Origin: Parapedobacter pyrenivorans_A
Lineage (GTDB): Bacteria; Bacteroidota; Bacteroidia; Sphingobacteriales; Sphingobacteriaceae
Reading direction: 5' to 3'
Assembly: GCF_041925275.1 (NCBI RefSeq)
Contig: NZ_JBHEUZ010000003.1
Location: forward strand, 234,791 to 298,790
DNA length: 64,000 bases
Part shown: in pieces, positions 27,977 to 36,904 of the stretch
How the letters are laid out: each line of letters begins with the position of its first letter
Numbering within the stretch: the first letter of the stretch is position 1
Position numbers and translations under genes: made by a program
The notes under the pieces: model-generated
Databases searched by the model: none
Seen by the model: the letters and a program-made list of their open reading frames with translations, nothing else
Told to the model about the DNA's origin: nothing

Positions 27977-29239
27977 ATGGCGAAATCAACGCGTACAAAA
28001 ACGACGTGGCAAAAAATACGAAAGCTTTTCAACGACATCCACCTTTGGGCGGGGCTCATCAGCGGCATGGTGGTCGTTGTGGTCTGTCTCAGCGGCACGA
28101 TCTACACCTACAATACAGAACTCCGCGAGTGGGCATCGCCACATCTGCACAAGATACAGGCACCGGCAGGCGCGAAACGGATACCGGCGGATTCCCTCCT
28201 GCCGAAAATAGCCAACGAATCCGGTGGCATCATCACCGCCGTTAGCCTACCGGCAGACCCTGCCCGGACGTATCAATTCTCCGTACGGATAGAAGGCGAG
28301 CAAAGCCGTGGTGGCACCACGTATTACGTAAACCCATACACCGGGAACATCACCGGTACTTCCAAAGAAAAAACCAAAACCGGCGAGTTCATGCAAACGA
28401 TGTTCAGCCTGCACCGCTGGCTACTGCTGGATAAAATAGAGGAACCGCTTATTGGCGACCTCCCTAACCGGCAACTGGGCAGTTATATTTCCGGTGCGGC
28501 GACCATCTTGTTCACACTGGGTGTCTTAACGGGTCTGGTTATCTGGTTCCCACAGAAACTGAGGAACTGGCGGCAGGGCCTGAAAATCAAATGGAGCGCT
28601 AGTTGGAAACGCATCAACCACGACCTGCACAACACGTTGGCCTTCTATTCGCTCATCTTTTTGTTCCTTATGGGCATTACCGGCCCACAGTGGTCCTTCC
28701 CGTGGTACCGTACCGGCCTCCAAAAAGCCCTGGGAACGTACAAGGAGCAACCCGCCGGACGTGGAGAGGGCGGTGCACAGAGCCCTGCGCGCAGCACCGG
28801 GAATACCGAAGCCGGTGGCGGCCCCGAACTCCTCCCCTTCACTACCTACATCGCCGCAGCCGACCAAGCATTGCCCTATCCAGGAGACTATCGGATCACC
28901 CTTCCCCGCCATGCGGAAACTCCCCTATCCATCAGCAAGAACCGGGTTGGCTTTTTTGCCCCCGCAGCCAGCGATCAAATAAGTTTGGATGCATCCACCG
29001 CCACGATAACCGACATACAGATTTTCCGCGACAAAGCGCTAAACGAACGCATAGCTGCCTCCATTAAAGCACTGCATGTGGGTAATGTCTACGGGCAATT
29101 CACCAAGTTGATCTATTTCCTCGCCTGTCTGGTAGCCACCACCCTGCCCATTACCGGCACGCTGATCTGGCTCAACAAAATGAAAAAGAAGCCGGCTAAA
29201 CACGCCCGGAAGGTCCCGAAAGTCGGTTTACCAGTGTAG
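27977..29239 (+). CDS. PepSY-associated transmembrane protein (siderophore reductase type)
   Basis: A 420-residue inner-membrane protein with a PepSY_TM layout: helix 1 at about residues 17-40 (LWAGLISGMVVVVVCLSGTIYTY), a periplasmic PepSY-like region, a His-containing helix pair in the middle (FSLHRWLLLD; NRQLGSYISGAATILFTLGVLTGLVIWF), another helix (LAFYSLIFLFLMGITGP) and a C-terminal helix. Members of this family are linked to iron uptake and proposed as haem-containing reductases of ferric siderophores. The conserved His residues here (for example LHAW-type LHRW and IHxxL-type LHVGNVYG) fit haem ligation but are not proof. It is last in the receptor operon. Confidence 0.88.
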   Translation: MAKSTRTKTTWQKIRKLFNDIHLWAGLISGMVVVVVCLSGTIYTYNTELREWASPHLHKIQAPAGAKRIPADSLLPKIANESGGIITAVSLPADPARTYQFSVRIEGEQSRGGTTYYVNPYTGNITGTSKEKTKTGEFMQTMFSLHRWLLLDKIEEPLIGDLPNRQLGSYISGAATILFTLGVLTGLVIWFPQKLRNWRQGLKIKWSASWKRINHDLHNTLAFYSLIFLFLMGITGPQWSFPWYRTGLQKALGTYKEQPAGRGEGGAQSPARSTGNTEAGGGPELLPFTTYIAAADQALPYPGDYRITLPRHAETPLSISKNRVGFFAPAASDQISLDASTATITDIQIFRDKALNERIAASIKALHVGNVYGQFTKLIYFLACLVATTLPITGTLIWLNKMKKKPAKHARKVPKVGLPV

Positions 29240-29453
29240 TCCTCACATATCTCTCAGCAAGGGAGTAGTTGCTATCCATGCACCCATCGGCAAGGGTGCC
29301 GTGTACGCTTTTGGTCTCGAAATCCCCTTCCGCACACCACGCCACGGCACGTTGGCGTGGCTGCTCGGCCAATAATATCCGGAAAAATAAGGTGAGCCAT
29401 GGATATAAAAAAATTTACCCCTACCTTAGCAGGTGGAAAATTGAGCTATTGTT
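29240..29453. other. Intergenic region with small hairpins before tatA
   Basis: No convincing gene. Two GC-rich inverted repeats are visible: CACCC/GGGTG near 29281-29298 and GCCACG/CGTGGC at 29341-29361. The second may end the PepSY transcript. A weak -7-like TACCTTAG lies near 29421. A 63-residue open frame here looks random. Confidence 0.4.
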
Positions 29454-29903
29454 ATGTTGAGTACAGTTATTGCATTCTTGAACATAGGGACGAGTGAAAT
29501 GATGCTCATCGTGTTCGTGGCCCTGTTGCTATTCGGTGGTAAAAAGCTTCCGGAATTGGCGCGTGGCTTGGGGCGTGGCATACGTGAGTTTAAGGATGCG
29601 TCGGAAACCATCAAACGCGATATCAGCGACCAGATCAATAATTTCGAAAAAGACCTGGATGTGAAGGATGCCATCGTGGAAGATCACGAACCCAAGAAAC
29701 TGAATGAGAACAACCCGACCGCACCTGCGGGCACCTACCAACATAACCCCGACCCCAGCCGGGAACCCGACTACTACGGCAGCCAAGGTCCTTATTACCA
29801 CAACGACCATCCTGCTGATGAGCATACCGACGCAGGCACCGGCAGCACATCTCCTGCACCGGAAACCCCGCAACAACCGGTTAGTGAAGAAAAGAACCCC
29901 TAA
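29454..29903 (+). CDS. tatA: Sec-independent protein translocase TatA family
   Basis: Pore-forming component of the twin-arginine translocase in the inner membrane. The first ~25 residues form the single transmembrane helix (SEMMLIVFVALLLFGG), followed by the amphipathic helix with the signature FGGKKLPELARGLGRGIREFKDA. With 149 residues it is longer than typical TatA (about 60-90). The extra C-terminal tail from about residue 75 is rich in Pro, Asp, Glu, His and Tyr, low complexity and probably disordered. It starts six bases before tex (stop-to-start), so the two share an operon. A Tat-type substrate gene is found at 51.1 kb. Confidence 0.93.
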   Translation: MLSTVIAFLNIGTSEMMLIVFVALLLFGGKKLPELARGLGRGIREFKDASETIKRDISDQINNFEKDLDVKDAIVEDHEPKKLNENNPTAPAGTYQHNPDPSREPDYYGSQGPYYHNDHPADEHTDAGTGSTSPAPETPQQPVSEEKNP

Positions 29904-29909
29904 GGGAAT

Positions 29910-32189
29910 ATGAACCACCACATCCGTATTGGTCAGGAACTTGCGTTGTCCGCACGGCAGGTAGACACGGCCATCTCGCTCCTCGATGACGGAGCCACCA
30001 TCCCATTCATTGCCCGTTACCGCAAGGAGATGACGGGTAGCCTCGACGAAGTACAGCTCACCCAAATCCGCGACCGCGTGCACCAGTTGCGCGAATTGGA
30101 CAAGCGGCGTGAAGCGATCCTCAAATCACTTTTGGACCAGGGAAAGCTGACGCCCGAATTGGAAGAAAAGATTAAAGTAGTTGACACCATGGCCACGCTG
30201 GAAGACATTTATCTCCCGCACAGGCCGAAGCGTAAAACACGGGCAAGCGTGGCACGCGACCGGGGGCTGGAACCGCTTGCGCTGCTGGTATTGCTACAAG
30301 ATGGCACGGACGTGCGCCAAGCCGCATTGGCGTATATAGATGCGGCAAAGGACATCCATGACGTGGAAGACGCATTAGCGGGCGCCCGCGACATTGTTGC
30401 TGAAACCATCGCTGAAGATGCAGCCATCCGCGCAAAAACACGGCAGGTGTTCCTCGAGAAAGGGATGTTTGCCGCCCGCGTCGTACCTGGGAAGGAGGAA
30501 GCGGCATTGAAATACAAGGATTACCACGAGTGGACGGAGCCATTGAAGACGGCCCCCTCCCATCGTGTGCTGGCCATGCGCCGCGGCGAGAAGGAAGAGC
30601 TGCTTTACCTCGATATCGAGGTACCCGAAAGCGAAGTGCTCCCCCTATTGGACAATGCGTATGTAAAAGGCGTCGGCGAAGCAAGCACACAGGTACGCAT
30701 GGCGATGCTGGATGGGTACAAGCGGTTGCTCAAACCCGCCATGGAAACCGAAGTGCGCATGCTTACACGCCAACGGGCGGACGATGAAGCCATACGCGTA
30801 TTCGCAGGCAATGTGCGGCAGCTGCTGCTGGCCGCCCCCTTGGGGCAGAAACGCATCATGGCCATCGATCCGGGCTTCCGTACCGGCTGTAAAACCGTAT
30901 GTTTGGATGAGCAGGGCACCTTGCTGGAGAACACCACTCTATTTCTCCATACCGGCAGCGCTGGAGCTGAACAAGCGGACAAAACCATCCGGTCACTGAT
31001 AGAAAAACACCAATTGCAGGCCATCGCCATTGGAAACGGAACAGCAGGACGGGAAACCGAAGCATTTGTGCGCAAGTTGGGCATCCCCGGTGTGGCCGTG
31101 GTGATGGTAAACGAAAGCGGCGCATCCATATACTCCGCGTCAGAAACCGCCCGGGCGGAATTTCCCAATCATGACGTCACCGTGCGGGGTGCTGTGTCCA
31201 TCGGAAGGCGGCTTATGGACCCGTTGGCCGAATTGGTCAAAATCGACCCGAAATCCATCGGCGTGGGCCAATACCAGCACGATGTGGACCAGTCAAAGTT
31301 AAAGACCGCACTGGACGATACCGTGGTTAGTTGCGTCAACGCGGTGGGTGTGGAGCTTAACACGGCATCGAAAGAGATACTCTCCTACATCTCGGGATTA
31401 GGACCGTCATTGGCCCAACAGATCATCACCTTCCGCCAAAAGCACGGTGCTTTCCGGAACCGCGAGTCCCTGAAGCAAGTGCCCCGATTGGGCGAAAAAG
31501 CCTTTGAGCAGGCCGCAGGCTTCTTACGTATACGGAACGCACAGAACCCGCTGGATGCCAGCGCAGTCCATCCCGAGCGTTACGCCCTTGTGGCGCAGAT
31601 GGCGGCGGACCTGGGCTGTGAGGTATCGGACCTGCTCCGTGATGAGCAGCTCCGTAAGCGGATCGACCTGAAAAAATACATCAATGAACATGTGGGGATG
31701 CCTACCCTGCACGACATCCTGTCCGAACTGGCCAAGCCGGGGCTGGATCCGCGCGAGCAGTTTGAAACCTTTTCTTTCACCGAAGGGGTAAACAGCGTAT
31801 CGGACCTCCGCATTGGCATGCGCCTGCCGGGTATCGTTACCAACATAACCAACTTCGGTGCCTTTGTAGATATCGGTGTGCACCAAGACGGATTGGTGCA
31901 CCTCAGCCAACTGGCCAACCGTTTTGTAAAAGACCCGAACGAGGTGGTCAAGGTGCAGCAAAAGGTGATGGTAACGGTTACCGAAGTGGATGAAAAACGT
32001 AACCGGATCGGCCTTTCAATGAAAACGGAAGAACGCCCCGAACCGAGGAAGAAACAAAGCGGGCGCCCCAACAACCCTAAAAACTCCCATAAGCATCAGC
32101 AGCGTAAGCCTAGCAAGGCGCACACACAGGAAAAGGAAAACGACATGGCCAGTAAACTGGCTGCACTGAAAAGTAAGTTTGGGTCCTAG
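29910..32189 (+). CDS. tex: Tex RNA-binding transcription accessory protein
   Basis: A 759-residue cytoplasmic nucleic-acid-binding protein of the Tex family, bacterial relatives of Spt6. The N-terminal helical domain contains LLDDGATIPFIARYRKEMTGSLDEVQL, followed by a YqgF/RNase H-like domain (IMAIDPGFRTGCKTVCLDEQG; AIAIGNGTAGRETE), helix-hairpin-helix motifs (LSYISGLGPSLAQQIITFRQKHGAFRNRESLKQVPRLGEKAFEQAAGFLRI) and a C-terminal S1 domain (GMRLPGIVTNITNFGAFVDIGVHQDGLVHLSQL). The final ~60 residues are a basic Lys/Gln/Pro tail. Its TAG stop shares the palindrome CTAG with the stop of the convergent cysM. Confidence 0.96.
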   Translation: MNHHIRIGQELALSARQVDTAISLLDDGATIPFIARYRKEMTGSLDEVQLTQIRDRVHQLRELDKRREAILKSLLDQGKLTPELEEKIKVVDTMATLEDIYLPHRPKRKTRASVARDRGLEPLALLVLLQDGTDVRQAALAYIDAAKDIHDVEDALAGARDIVAETIAEDAAIRAKTRQVFLEKGMFAARVVPGKEEAALKYKDYHEWTEPLKTAPSHRVLAMRRGEKEELLYLDIEVPESEVLPLLDNAYVKGVGEASTQVRMAMLDGYKRLLKPAMETEVRMLTRQRADDEAIRVFAGNVRQLLLAAPLGQKRIMAIDPGFRTGCKTVCLDEQGTLLENTTLFLHTGSAGAEQADKTIRSLIEKHQLQAIAIGNGTAGRETEAFVRKLGIPGVAVVMVNESGASIYSASETARAEFPNHDVTVRGAVSIGRRLMDPLAELVKIDPKSIGVGQYQHDVDQSKLKTALDDTVVSCVNAVGVELNTASKEILSYISGLGPSLAQQIITFRQKHGAFRNRESLKQVPRLGEKAFEQAAGFLRIRNAQNPLDASAVHPERYALVAQMAADLGCEVSDLLRDEQLRKRIDLKKYINEHVGMPTLHDILSELAKPGLDPREQFETFSFTEGVNSVSDLRIGMRLPGIVTNITNFGAFVDIGVHQDGLVHLSQLANRFVKDPNEVVKVQQKVMVTVTEVDEKRNRIGLSMKTEERPEPRKKQSGRPNNPKNSHKHQQRKPSKAHTQEKENDMASKLAALKSKFGS

Positions 32190-33058
32190 CCGAACAGATC
32201 GCTGGAAAGGTAACGGTCGCCACGGTCGCACGCGATGAATACGATAACGCCGCCATCCATTTCCGCGGCCAACCGTGTTGCACAGGCCATGGCCCCACCG
32301 CTGCTCATCCCCACAAATATACCTTCCTCCCGCGCCAATTGCCGTGCCATAGCCGTTGCATCCGCCTGCGAGACATCCATTAGGCGATCTATCCGTTGAG
32401 GATCGTAGATTTTAGGCAGGTATTCCTCCGGCCAACGGCGGATGCCGGGGATAGACGCCCCCTCCGTGGGCTGGCAACCGACGATCTGCACGGCAGGGTT
32501 TCGCTCTTTCAGGAACATCGAATTTCCCATGATGCTGCCCGTGGTCCCCATGGCACTCACAAAGTGAGTTATTTTACCCTCGGTATCGCGCCATATCTCA
32601 GGGCCCGTTGTATGGTAATGGGCCATGTAGTTGTCAGGGTTCGCAAATTGATTGAATAGGTAATAGTCCGGCCGTTCGCCTTTTTCCTCGGCATAATCCC
32701 GGCATGCCTCAATCGACTCCAACAGGGTCACCTTCGCGCCGAACGCTTCCATGGTCAATGTACGCTCGCGTGTGGAGCCGGATGGCATCACCAGTTCAAT
32801 CGACAACCCAAAAACACGCGCCATCATCGCCAGTGCGATGCCGGTGTTACCGCTCGTAGCCTCTATCAGCCGGGTATCTGCGGTGATATCGCCGCGATCG
32901 ATTGCACTGCGGATCATGTTGAGCGCGGCACGGTCCTTCACACTCCCACCCGGATTGTTACCTTCCAGTTTGGCATAAAGCTCCACGCTCGGGTTGGGGT
33001 TCAGTTTCTCAATTTTCACCAACGGGGTGTTCCCCACACAATCTATCAGTCTTTTCAT
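32186..33058 (-). CDS. cysM: Cysteine synthase B (O-acetylserine sulfhydrylase)
   Basis: A PLP-dependent enzyme making L-cysteine from O-acetylserine and sulfide (CysM enzymes can also use thiosulfate). It has 290 residues. The PLP lysine is Lys41 in NNPGGSVKDRAA, and the phosphate/PLP-binding loop TSGNTGIA is around residue 70. The compact size, the short N-terminus MKRLIDCVGNTPLVKI and the substrate loop favour CysM over CysK. It lies three bases downstream of the serine acetyltransferase gene, so the two successive steps of cysteine synthesis form one operon. Confidence 0.93.
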   Translation of the reverse strand: MKRLIDCVGNTPLVKIEKLNPNPSVELYAKLEGNNPGGSVKDRAALNMIRSAIDRGDITADTRLIEATSGNTGIALAMMARVFGLSIELVMPSGSTRERTLTMEAFGAKVTLLESIEACRDYAEEKGERPDYYLFNQFANPDNYMAHYHTTGPEIWRDTEGKITHFVSAMGTTGSIMGNSMFLKERNPAVQIVGCQPTEGASIPGIRRWPEEYLPKIYDPQRIDRLMDVSQADATAMARQLAREEGIFVGMSSGGAMACATRLAAEMDGGVIVFIACDRGDRYLSSDLFG

Positions 33059-33061
33059 GGG

Positions 33062-33874
33062 TCAGTGCGCTGCTTTTGAATCCACAATCTTCACCGTTGG
33101 CTGATGGTATACCGTTGAGTATGGCGGTATGCTGGATGTCAACCAAACATTCCCTCCGATAACACTGTCGTGGCCGATAACCGTATCGCCCCCCAGAATC
33201 GTCGCGCCGGCATAGATGACCACCCCATCTTCGATGGTGGGATGCCGCCTGGTATTTGCGAGGATTTTCTCTACGCTCATGGCGCCCAGGGTAACGCCTT
33301 GGTAAACTTTCACGTGCTTGCCTATAACGGCCGTTTCGCCTATTACGACACCCGTGCCGTGGTCAATGCAAAAATGTTCACCGATTATCGCCGCCGGGTG
33401 GATATCGATACCGGTCTGCGAATGGGCATGCTCGGTAAGTATCCGCGGCAAGAGCGGCACCTCCAATGTTATCAAGGCATGTGCCAGGCGATACAGTGCA
33501 ATCGCCAGGAATCCGGGATAGGTACGGATGACCTCGAAGGTGCTGGTCGCCGCCGGGTCGCCCTCAAAAATCGCGGCTGCATCCGTATGCATCACCCTGT
33601 GCAATTCGGGCAGATCAGCGTAAAACCGCTCCGTAACCGCCCCATGGTTGCACGCTTCACATGCTTTGGTCCGGTTGAGTATGCTAAGCAAGTCTGCCTC
33701 CGATTGGGCAAATTGCCTTTTGAGTTGTTCCACATCCCGATCGGGGTGGGTCTGCCGCTCGGGGAAAAGCAGGTCCAATAGCTGCAATGCCCACGCGGCA
33801 ATGACGCTGTTCGGGGGGACGTCCCCTATTTCCCGTTGTTTATTATAGAGCCGTTGAAAAAACGCTTCGTTCAT
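33062..33874 (-). CDS. cysE: Serine O-acetyltransferase
   Basis: Transfers acetyl from acetyl-CoA to L-serine, the committed step of cysteine synthesis. The 270-residue protein has a helical N-terminal half and a C-terminal left-handed beta-helix of hexapeptide repeats (IDIHPAAIIGEHFCIDHGTGVVIGETAVIGKHVKVYQGVTLG). The catalytic His in the DHGTGVVIGE motif is conserved. The open frame continues to a TTG at 33898, but the ATG at 33874 is preferred. The sequence is closer to the plant-like/EpsC group with an extended N-terminus than to short E. coli CysE. Co-transcribed with cysM. Confidence 0.93.
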   Translation of the reverse strand: MNEAFFQRLYNKQREIGDVPPNSVIAAWALQLLDLLFPERQTHPDRDVEQLKRQFAQSEADLLSILNRTKACEACNHGAVTERFYADLPELHRVMHTDAAAIFEGDPAATSTFEVIRTYPGFLAIALYRLAHALITLEVPLLPRILTEHAHSQTGIDIHPAAIIGEHFCIDHGTGVVIGETAVIGKHVKVYQGVTLGAMSVEKILANTRRHPTIEDGVVIYAGATILGGDTVIGHDSVIGGNVWLTSSIPPYSTVYHQPTVKIVDSKAAH

Positions 33875-34010
33875 GATAACTGTTGTTATAAGTGGCAACT
33901 AAGGACGTAAATTATTTGCAGGTTGGCAACAACATCAACTATTTATTACAACCATCTCAATAAACTAACAGTACGGTTACATATCAGTGGATATATAACG
34001 GCTGCACGCA

Positions 34011-36731
34011 TCATGTTTTTTTCGATGGATATTTCTGCAACCGGACGTTGAGCGACACCATGAAATACCGGGCCAACCGATTATTGCGCATGAAAAGTGC
34101 ATCGGACCCCATGATTTCGTGCGTCACCCCTGTATTCTGGTTGAATAGGTCAAACCCCTGGAACCTCAGCAGTGCCATGTTATTGGGAAGGAACGTGCAT
34201 TCGAGGTACGCATTGAGCAATGTCGGGTTCACGTTCACAAACGTGCTGTACCCGCTATTGAGCCTGTGCGACAAATCAAAGCCGAATGCCCAGTTGTCTG
34301 AAAGGTAGCCCTTCGCCGCCAACCCCACCAAAAACGAATTGGCGTTGATGCCTTCACTGTTGCGCAGCGAATACCGGGTATGGTTAAACGTGTAGCTCGT
34401 ATTCAACTCGGTTTCTACAATGTCTTCCAGCATAAAGCGCATCTGCACGGCCTGCGAGTAGATGAAGTTGCGCCCGTAGTTCTTCTCTTCGTTGATATAC
34501 GATATGTTATTCAGGTAATCGGTGGTGCCATTGAGGTTCAGTTGGAAATCATCATTGATAACCGGTGTGCTGAACATGTAGTAGCCCCTTGCATCAAAAT
34601 AGCCGCTCGAATTGCGGAAACTGGTTTCCTGCACCGTGCTGCTGGGGTTGGAGCGGCTGGTTACGATCTTGTTCTGTATCTTGTTGAACGCCAGCTGGGC
34701 CTCGAAGAATTGGTTCTTCCCCAATTTGGTCTGACGGAACCTAGTCGTTATCCGGTTGATGAATTCCGCTTTGAGGTCGGCATTACCGATAATGATATTC
34801 TGCGAATTGGAGAGATCGCGGATCGGCTGTATCTGCGAAAAGTTCGGTTGGTTGTTGGTACCCAGGTATTCGACGGTGAGCTCGCTTTCATCGCTGATAC
34901 GGAACCGGAAACCCGCACTCGGAATCAGATTCACGTTGCGATGCTGGATCATCGTATCCGTTTCGAGCATGTGGCCCTGGAGGAGCAAAGGCTGCACGGC
35001 AAACCCCAAGGTATATTTAAACCGCTTATTTTGCTCCATTTGATAGTTGAGGCCCACCCGGTTGCTTTCAAAGAAATAAGAGTAGTCCACACTCAACGAG
35101 TCTACATACAACCCGCCGTTCGTATCCCACACACTACGGCGGCTATCTATTGCCGTATAGTTATATTCATAACCGACTTCCAGTATACTGTATTTGTCAA
35201 TCGGTTCCACAAAGGAAGCCTTGAGCCGCCCTACCCGGTTTTGGTTATGGCTCTTGATCTGCTGGGCCAATGCATATGCACCATCTTGGACCGGCTGACC
35301 GGAATTTGCATTGATACTCTCGAAATAATCATTCACATCTTCCAGCTTATCTCGCTTGGAGTATTTACCTTGCATGTTGAGCACAAATTTCCTTCCGGGT
35401 TTATCAAACATCCGGGAATATAGGATATCCATATCGAAATTGGGGGTCGAAACCTCGTCATTGGCATGGTAAACCCGTTCACTCACAATATTCCGATTCT
35501 TAATGGTGTCGTTGCTATGGTTACTCGTGTTGACCGTACTATACGACAGGTTAGGACTTATTTTCAAATAGTTACGGCTATCCAATTGCGCTTCGATGTC
35601 CCATGCCATCAAATGGCTCATATTGTCCGTTGCAAGTTCACGCTCTTCCTGGTTGATGATTTCGTAAAAATCGAAGTGGCTCGTAAGGAGCGAATGGCCG
35701 ATGGTGTGGTTTTTCCTGTTGGTAAAGGTGTATTTACCGTAAACGCTCACCTTGTCCGAAAGGTCGTCCGAGTAGCTTATCCCCGCCGAATTGGTGGTAT
35801 TCACCCCATCCACCGGATCCGTCATGCCGGTAAGGTCCACATTGCCCCGCTCGCGGGTACCCGCCCCGCTGGGCGCACCATAGCTAAAGAGGCTGGTGTT
35901 GGTATTGTTGAAAGAACCGAGTATAGACAGCTCCTGCCCGTCGTTGAAATTATTCAGCCCCATGCTTCCGATATAGCGTCCCTCCGTGCCGGCACCGCCG
36001 GTCACCTGGCCAAATAAGATCCGCTTACTGTCTTCTTTCAATACAATATTGAATATTTTCTCCGGTTCGGTGTCTTTTACACCGGTAGCATTGGCCATAT
36101 CGCCGTAGTAGTCGATTACCTGGATGGATTGGATGAACTCTGCCGGAAGGTTCCTGGTGGCTGTGAGCACGTCGCCACCGAAGAAGTTCTTGCTGTCTAC
36201 CTGTACCCGGCTGATTGGCTTCCCATGTGCAATGACCTTGCCGTCGCGCCGTACTTGTATATTGGGAAGCAATTTTAGCGCCTCTTCCAACAGGGAGTTC
36301 TGCCGGATATTATATGCATCCAGGTTATATTGTATGGTATCTTCCTTGATAACGATGGGCTGTACCCTGTTGATGACAATCTCCGCGAGCAGTGTCCGCT
36401 GCGGAGGCAGCACAATCGGTAACAGCTGCATGGTTGCGCCGGGGAAATTGGCGGCGTACGTACGGTCCAATATCTTGTACCCGATCATACTGAAACTCAG
36501 TCTGAATTCCGGCCCGACGATGTCGGCAAACCTGAACTGGCCGCGTTCATCGGTAACGGTGAGCATGGTGTCCAATATGGTTGTTAGGCGAACGTTTACT
36601 CCAGCCAACGGCGCCTTTGCCGTATCGATGACAAGACCGCTTATTTCCTTTCGTTGGTGCTGTGCCAAGGCCTGCAACGATACGAAAAGGAATACAAAAA
36701 CAAGGAGCTTATGTGGCGTTATCGACGGCAA
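34011..36731 (-). CDS. Outer membrane beta-barrel protein with carboxypeptidase-regulatory-like domain
   Basis: A large outer-membrane protein of the TonB-receptor-like 'outer membrane beta-barrel' group, about 906 residues. A signal peptide (LLVFVFLFVSLQALAQ) is followed by a carboxypeptidase-regulatory-like fold (ISGLVIDTAKAPLAGVNVRLT), a plug-like domain (EDTIQYNLDAYNIRQNSLLEEALKLLPNIQVRRDGKVIAHGKPISRVQVDSKNFFGGD) and a long barrel. These proteins lack an obvious TonB box and their substrate is unknown. The start is probably the TTG at 36731: the open frame runs up to 36821, but the promoter at 36810-36840 would start transcription inside that extension. No companion lipoprotein is adjacent. 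Confidence 0.82.
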   Translation of the reverse strand: MPSITPHKLLVFVFLFVSLQALAQHQRKEISGLVIDTAKAPLAGVNVRLTTILDTMLTVTDERGQFRFADIVGPEFRLSFSMIGYKILDRTYAANFPGATMQLLPIVLPPQRTLLAEIVINRVQPIVIKEDTIQYNLDAYNIRQNSLLEEALKLLPNIQVRRDGKVIAHGKPISRVQVDSKNFFGGDVLTATRNLPAEFIQSIQVIDYYGDMANATGVKDTEPEKIFNIVLKEDSKRILFGQVTGGAGTEGRYIGSMGLNNFNDGQELSILGSFNNTNTSLFSYGAPSGAGTRERGNVDLTGMTDPVDGVNTTNSAGISYSDDLSDKVSVYGKYTFTNRKNHTIGHSLLTSHFDFYEIINQEERELATDNMSHLMAWDIEAQLDSRNYLKISPNLSYSTVNTSNHSNDTIKNRNIVSERVYHANDEVSTPNFDMDILYSRMFDKPGRKFVLNMQGKYSKRDKLEDVNDYFESINANSGQPVQDGAYALAQQIKSHNQNRVGRLKASFVEPIDKYSILEVGYEYNYTAIDSRRSVWDTNGGLYVDSLSVDYSYFFESNRVGLNYQMEQNKRFKYTLGFAVQPLLLQGHMLETDTMIQHRNVNLIPSAGFRFRISDESELTVEYLGTNNQPNFSQIQPIRDLSNSQNIIIGNADLKAEFINRITTRFRQTKLGKNQFFEAQLAFNKIQNKIVTSRSNPSSTVQETSFRNSSGYFDARGYYMFSTPVINDDFQLNLNGTTDYLNNISYINEEKNYGRNFIYSQAVQMRFMLEDIVETELNTSYTFNHTRYSLRNSEGINANSFLVGLAAKGYLSDNWAFGFDLSHRLNSGYSTFVNVNPTLLNAYLECTFLPNNMALLRFQGFDLFNQNTGVTHEIMGSDALFMRNNRLARYFMVSLNVRLQKYPSKKT

Positions 36732-36809
36732 CTTTTCGTTAACAAATATGAACCCAGGGCAGGCTATACCCAATATGCGGCTATCCCGGCCTCGCCTTTT
36801 ATAAAGAAC

Positions 36810-36840
36810 GAAAGATAGCACATAATCCGTATGTGTGCAA
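36810..36840 (-). promoter_or_regulatory. Promoter of the outer membrane barrel gene
   Basis: On the minus strand, TTG (complement of 36838-36840), a 20-nt spacer and TATCTTTC (complement of 36810-36817) match TTG-N17-23-TAnnTTTG with one mismatch. The TTG overlaps the end of the T-run of the preceding ferritin terminator. Transcription from here excludes the upstream ATG at 36821 as a start. Confidence 0.55.
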
Positions 36841-36880
36841 AAAAAATCGGGTTGCCCTATTAAAAATAGACAACCCGATT
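36841..36880 (-). terminator. Intrinsic terminator of the ferritin gene
   Basis: Arms AATCGGGTTG (36845-36854) and CAACCCGATT (36871-36880) pair perfectly. Read on the minus strand the second arm is followed by seven T residues. Confidence 0.85.
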
Positions 36881-36904
36881 ATTGCTTTTACCAACCGGCA
36901 ATAG

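Noticed and set aside
29269..29460. 63-codon open frame before tatA
   Set aside because: Composition looks random (Ser/Ala/Arg/His), it overlaps the tatA start, and no homology-like motif is seen.
36732..36821. N-terminal extension of the outer membrane barrel protein
   Set aside because: The extension would begin inside the promoter (-7 box at 36810-36817) and puts 30 odd residues before a good signal peptide; the TTG at 36731 is preferred.
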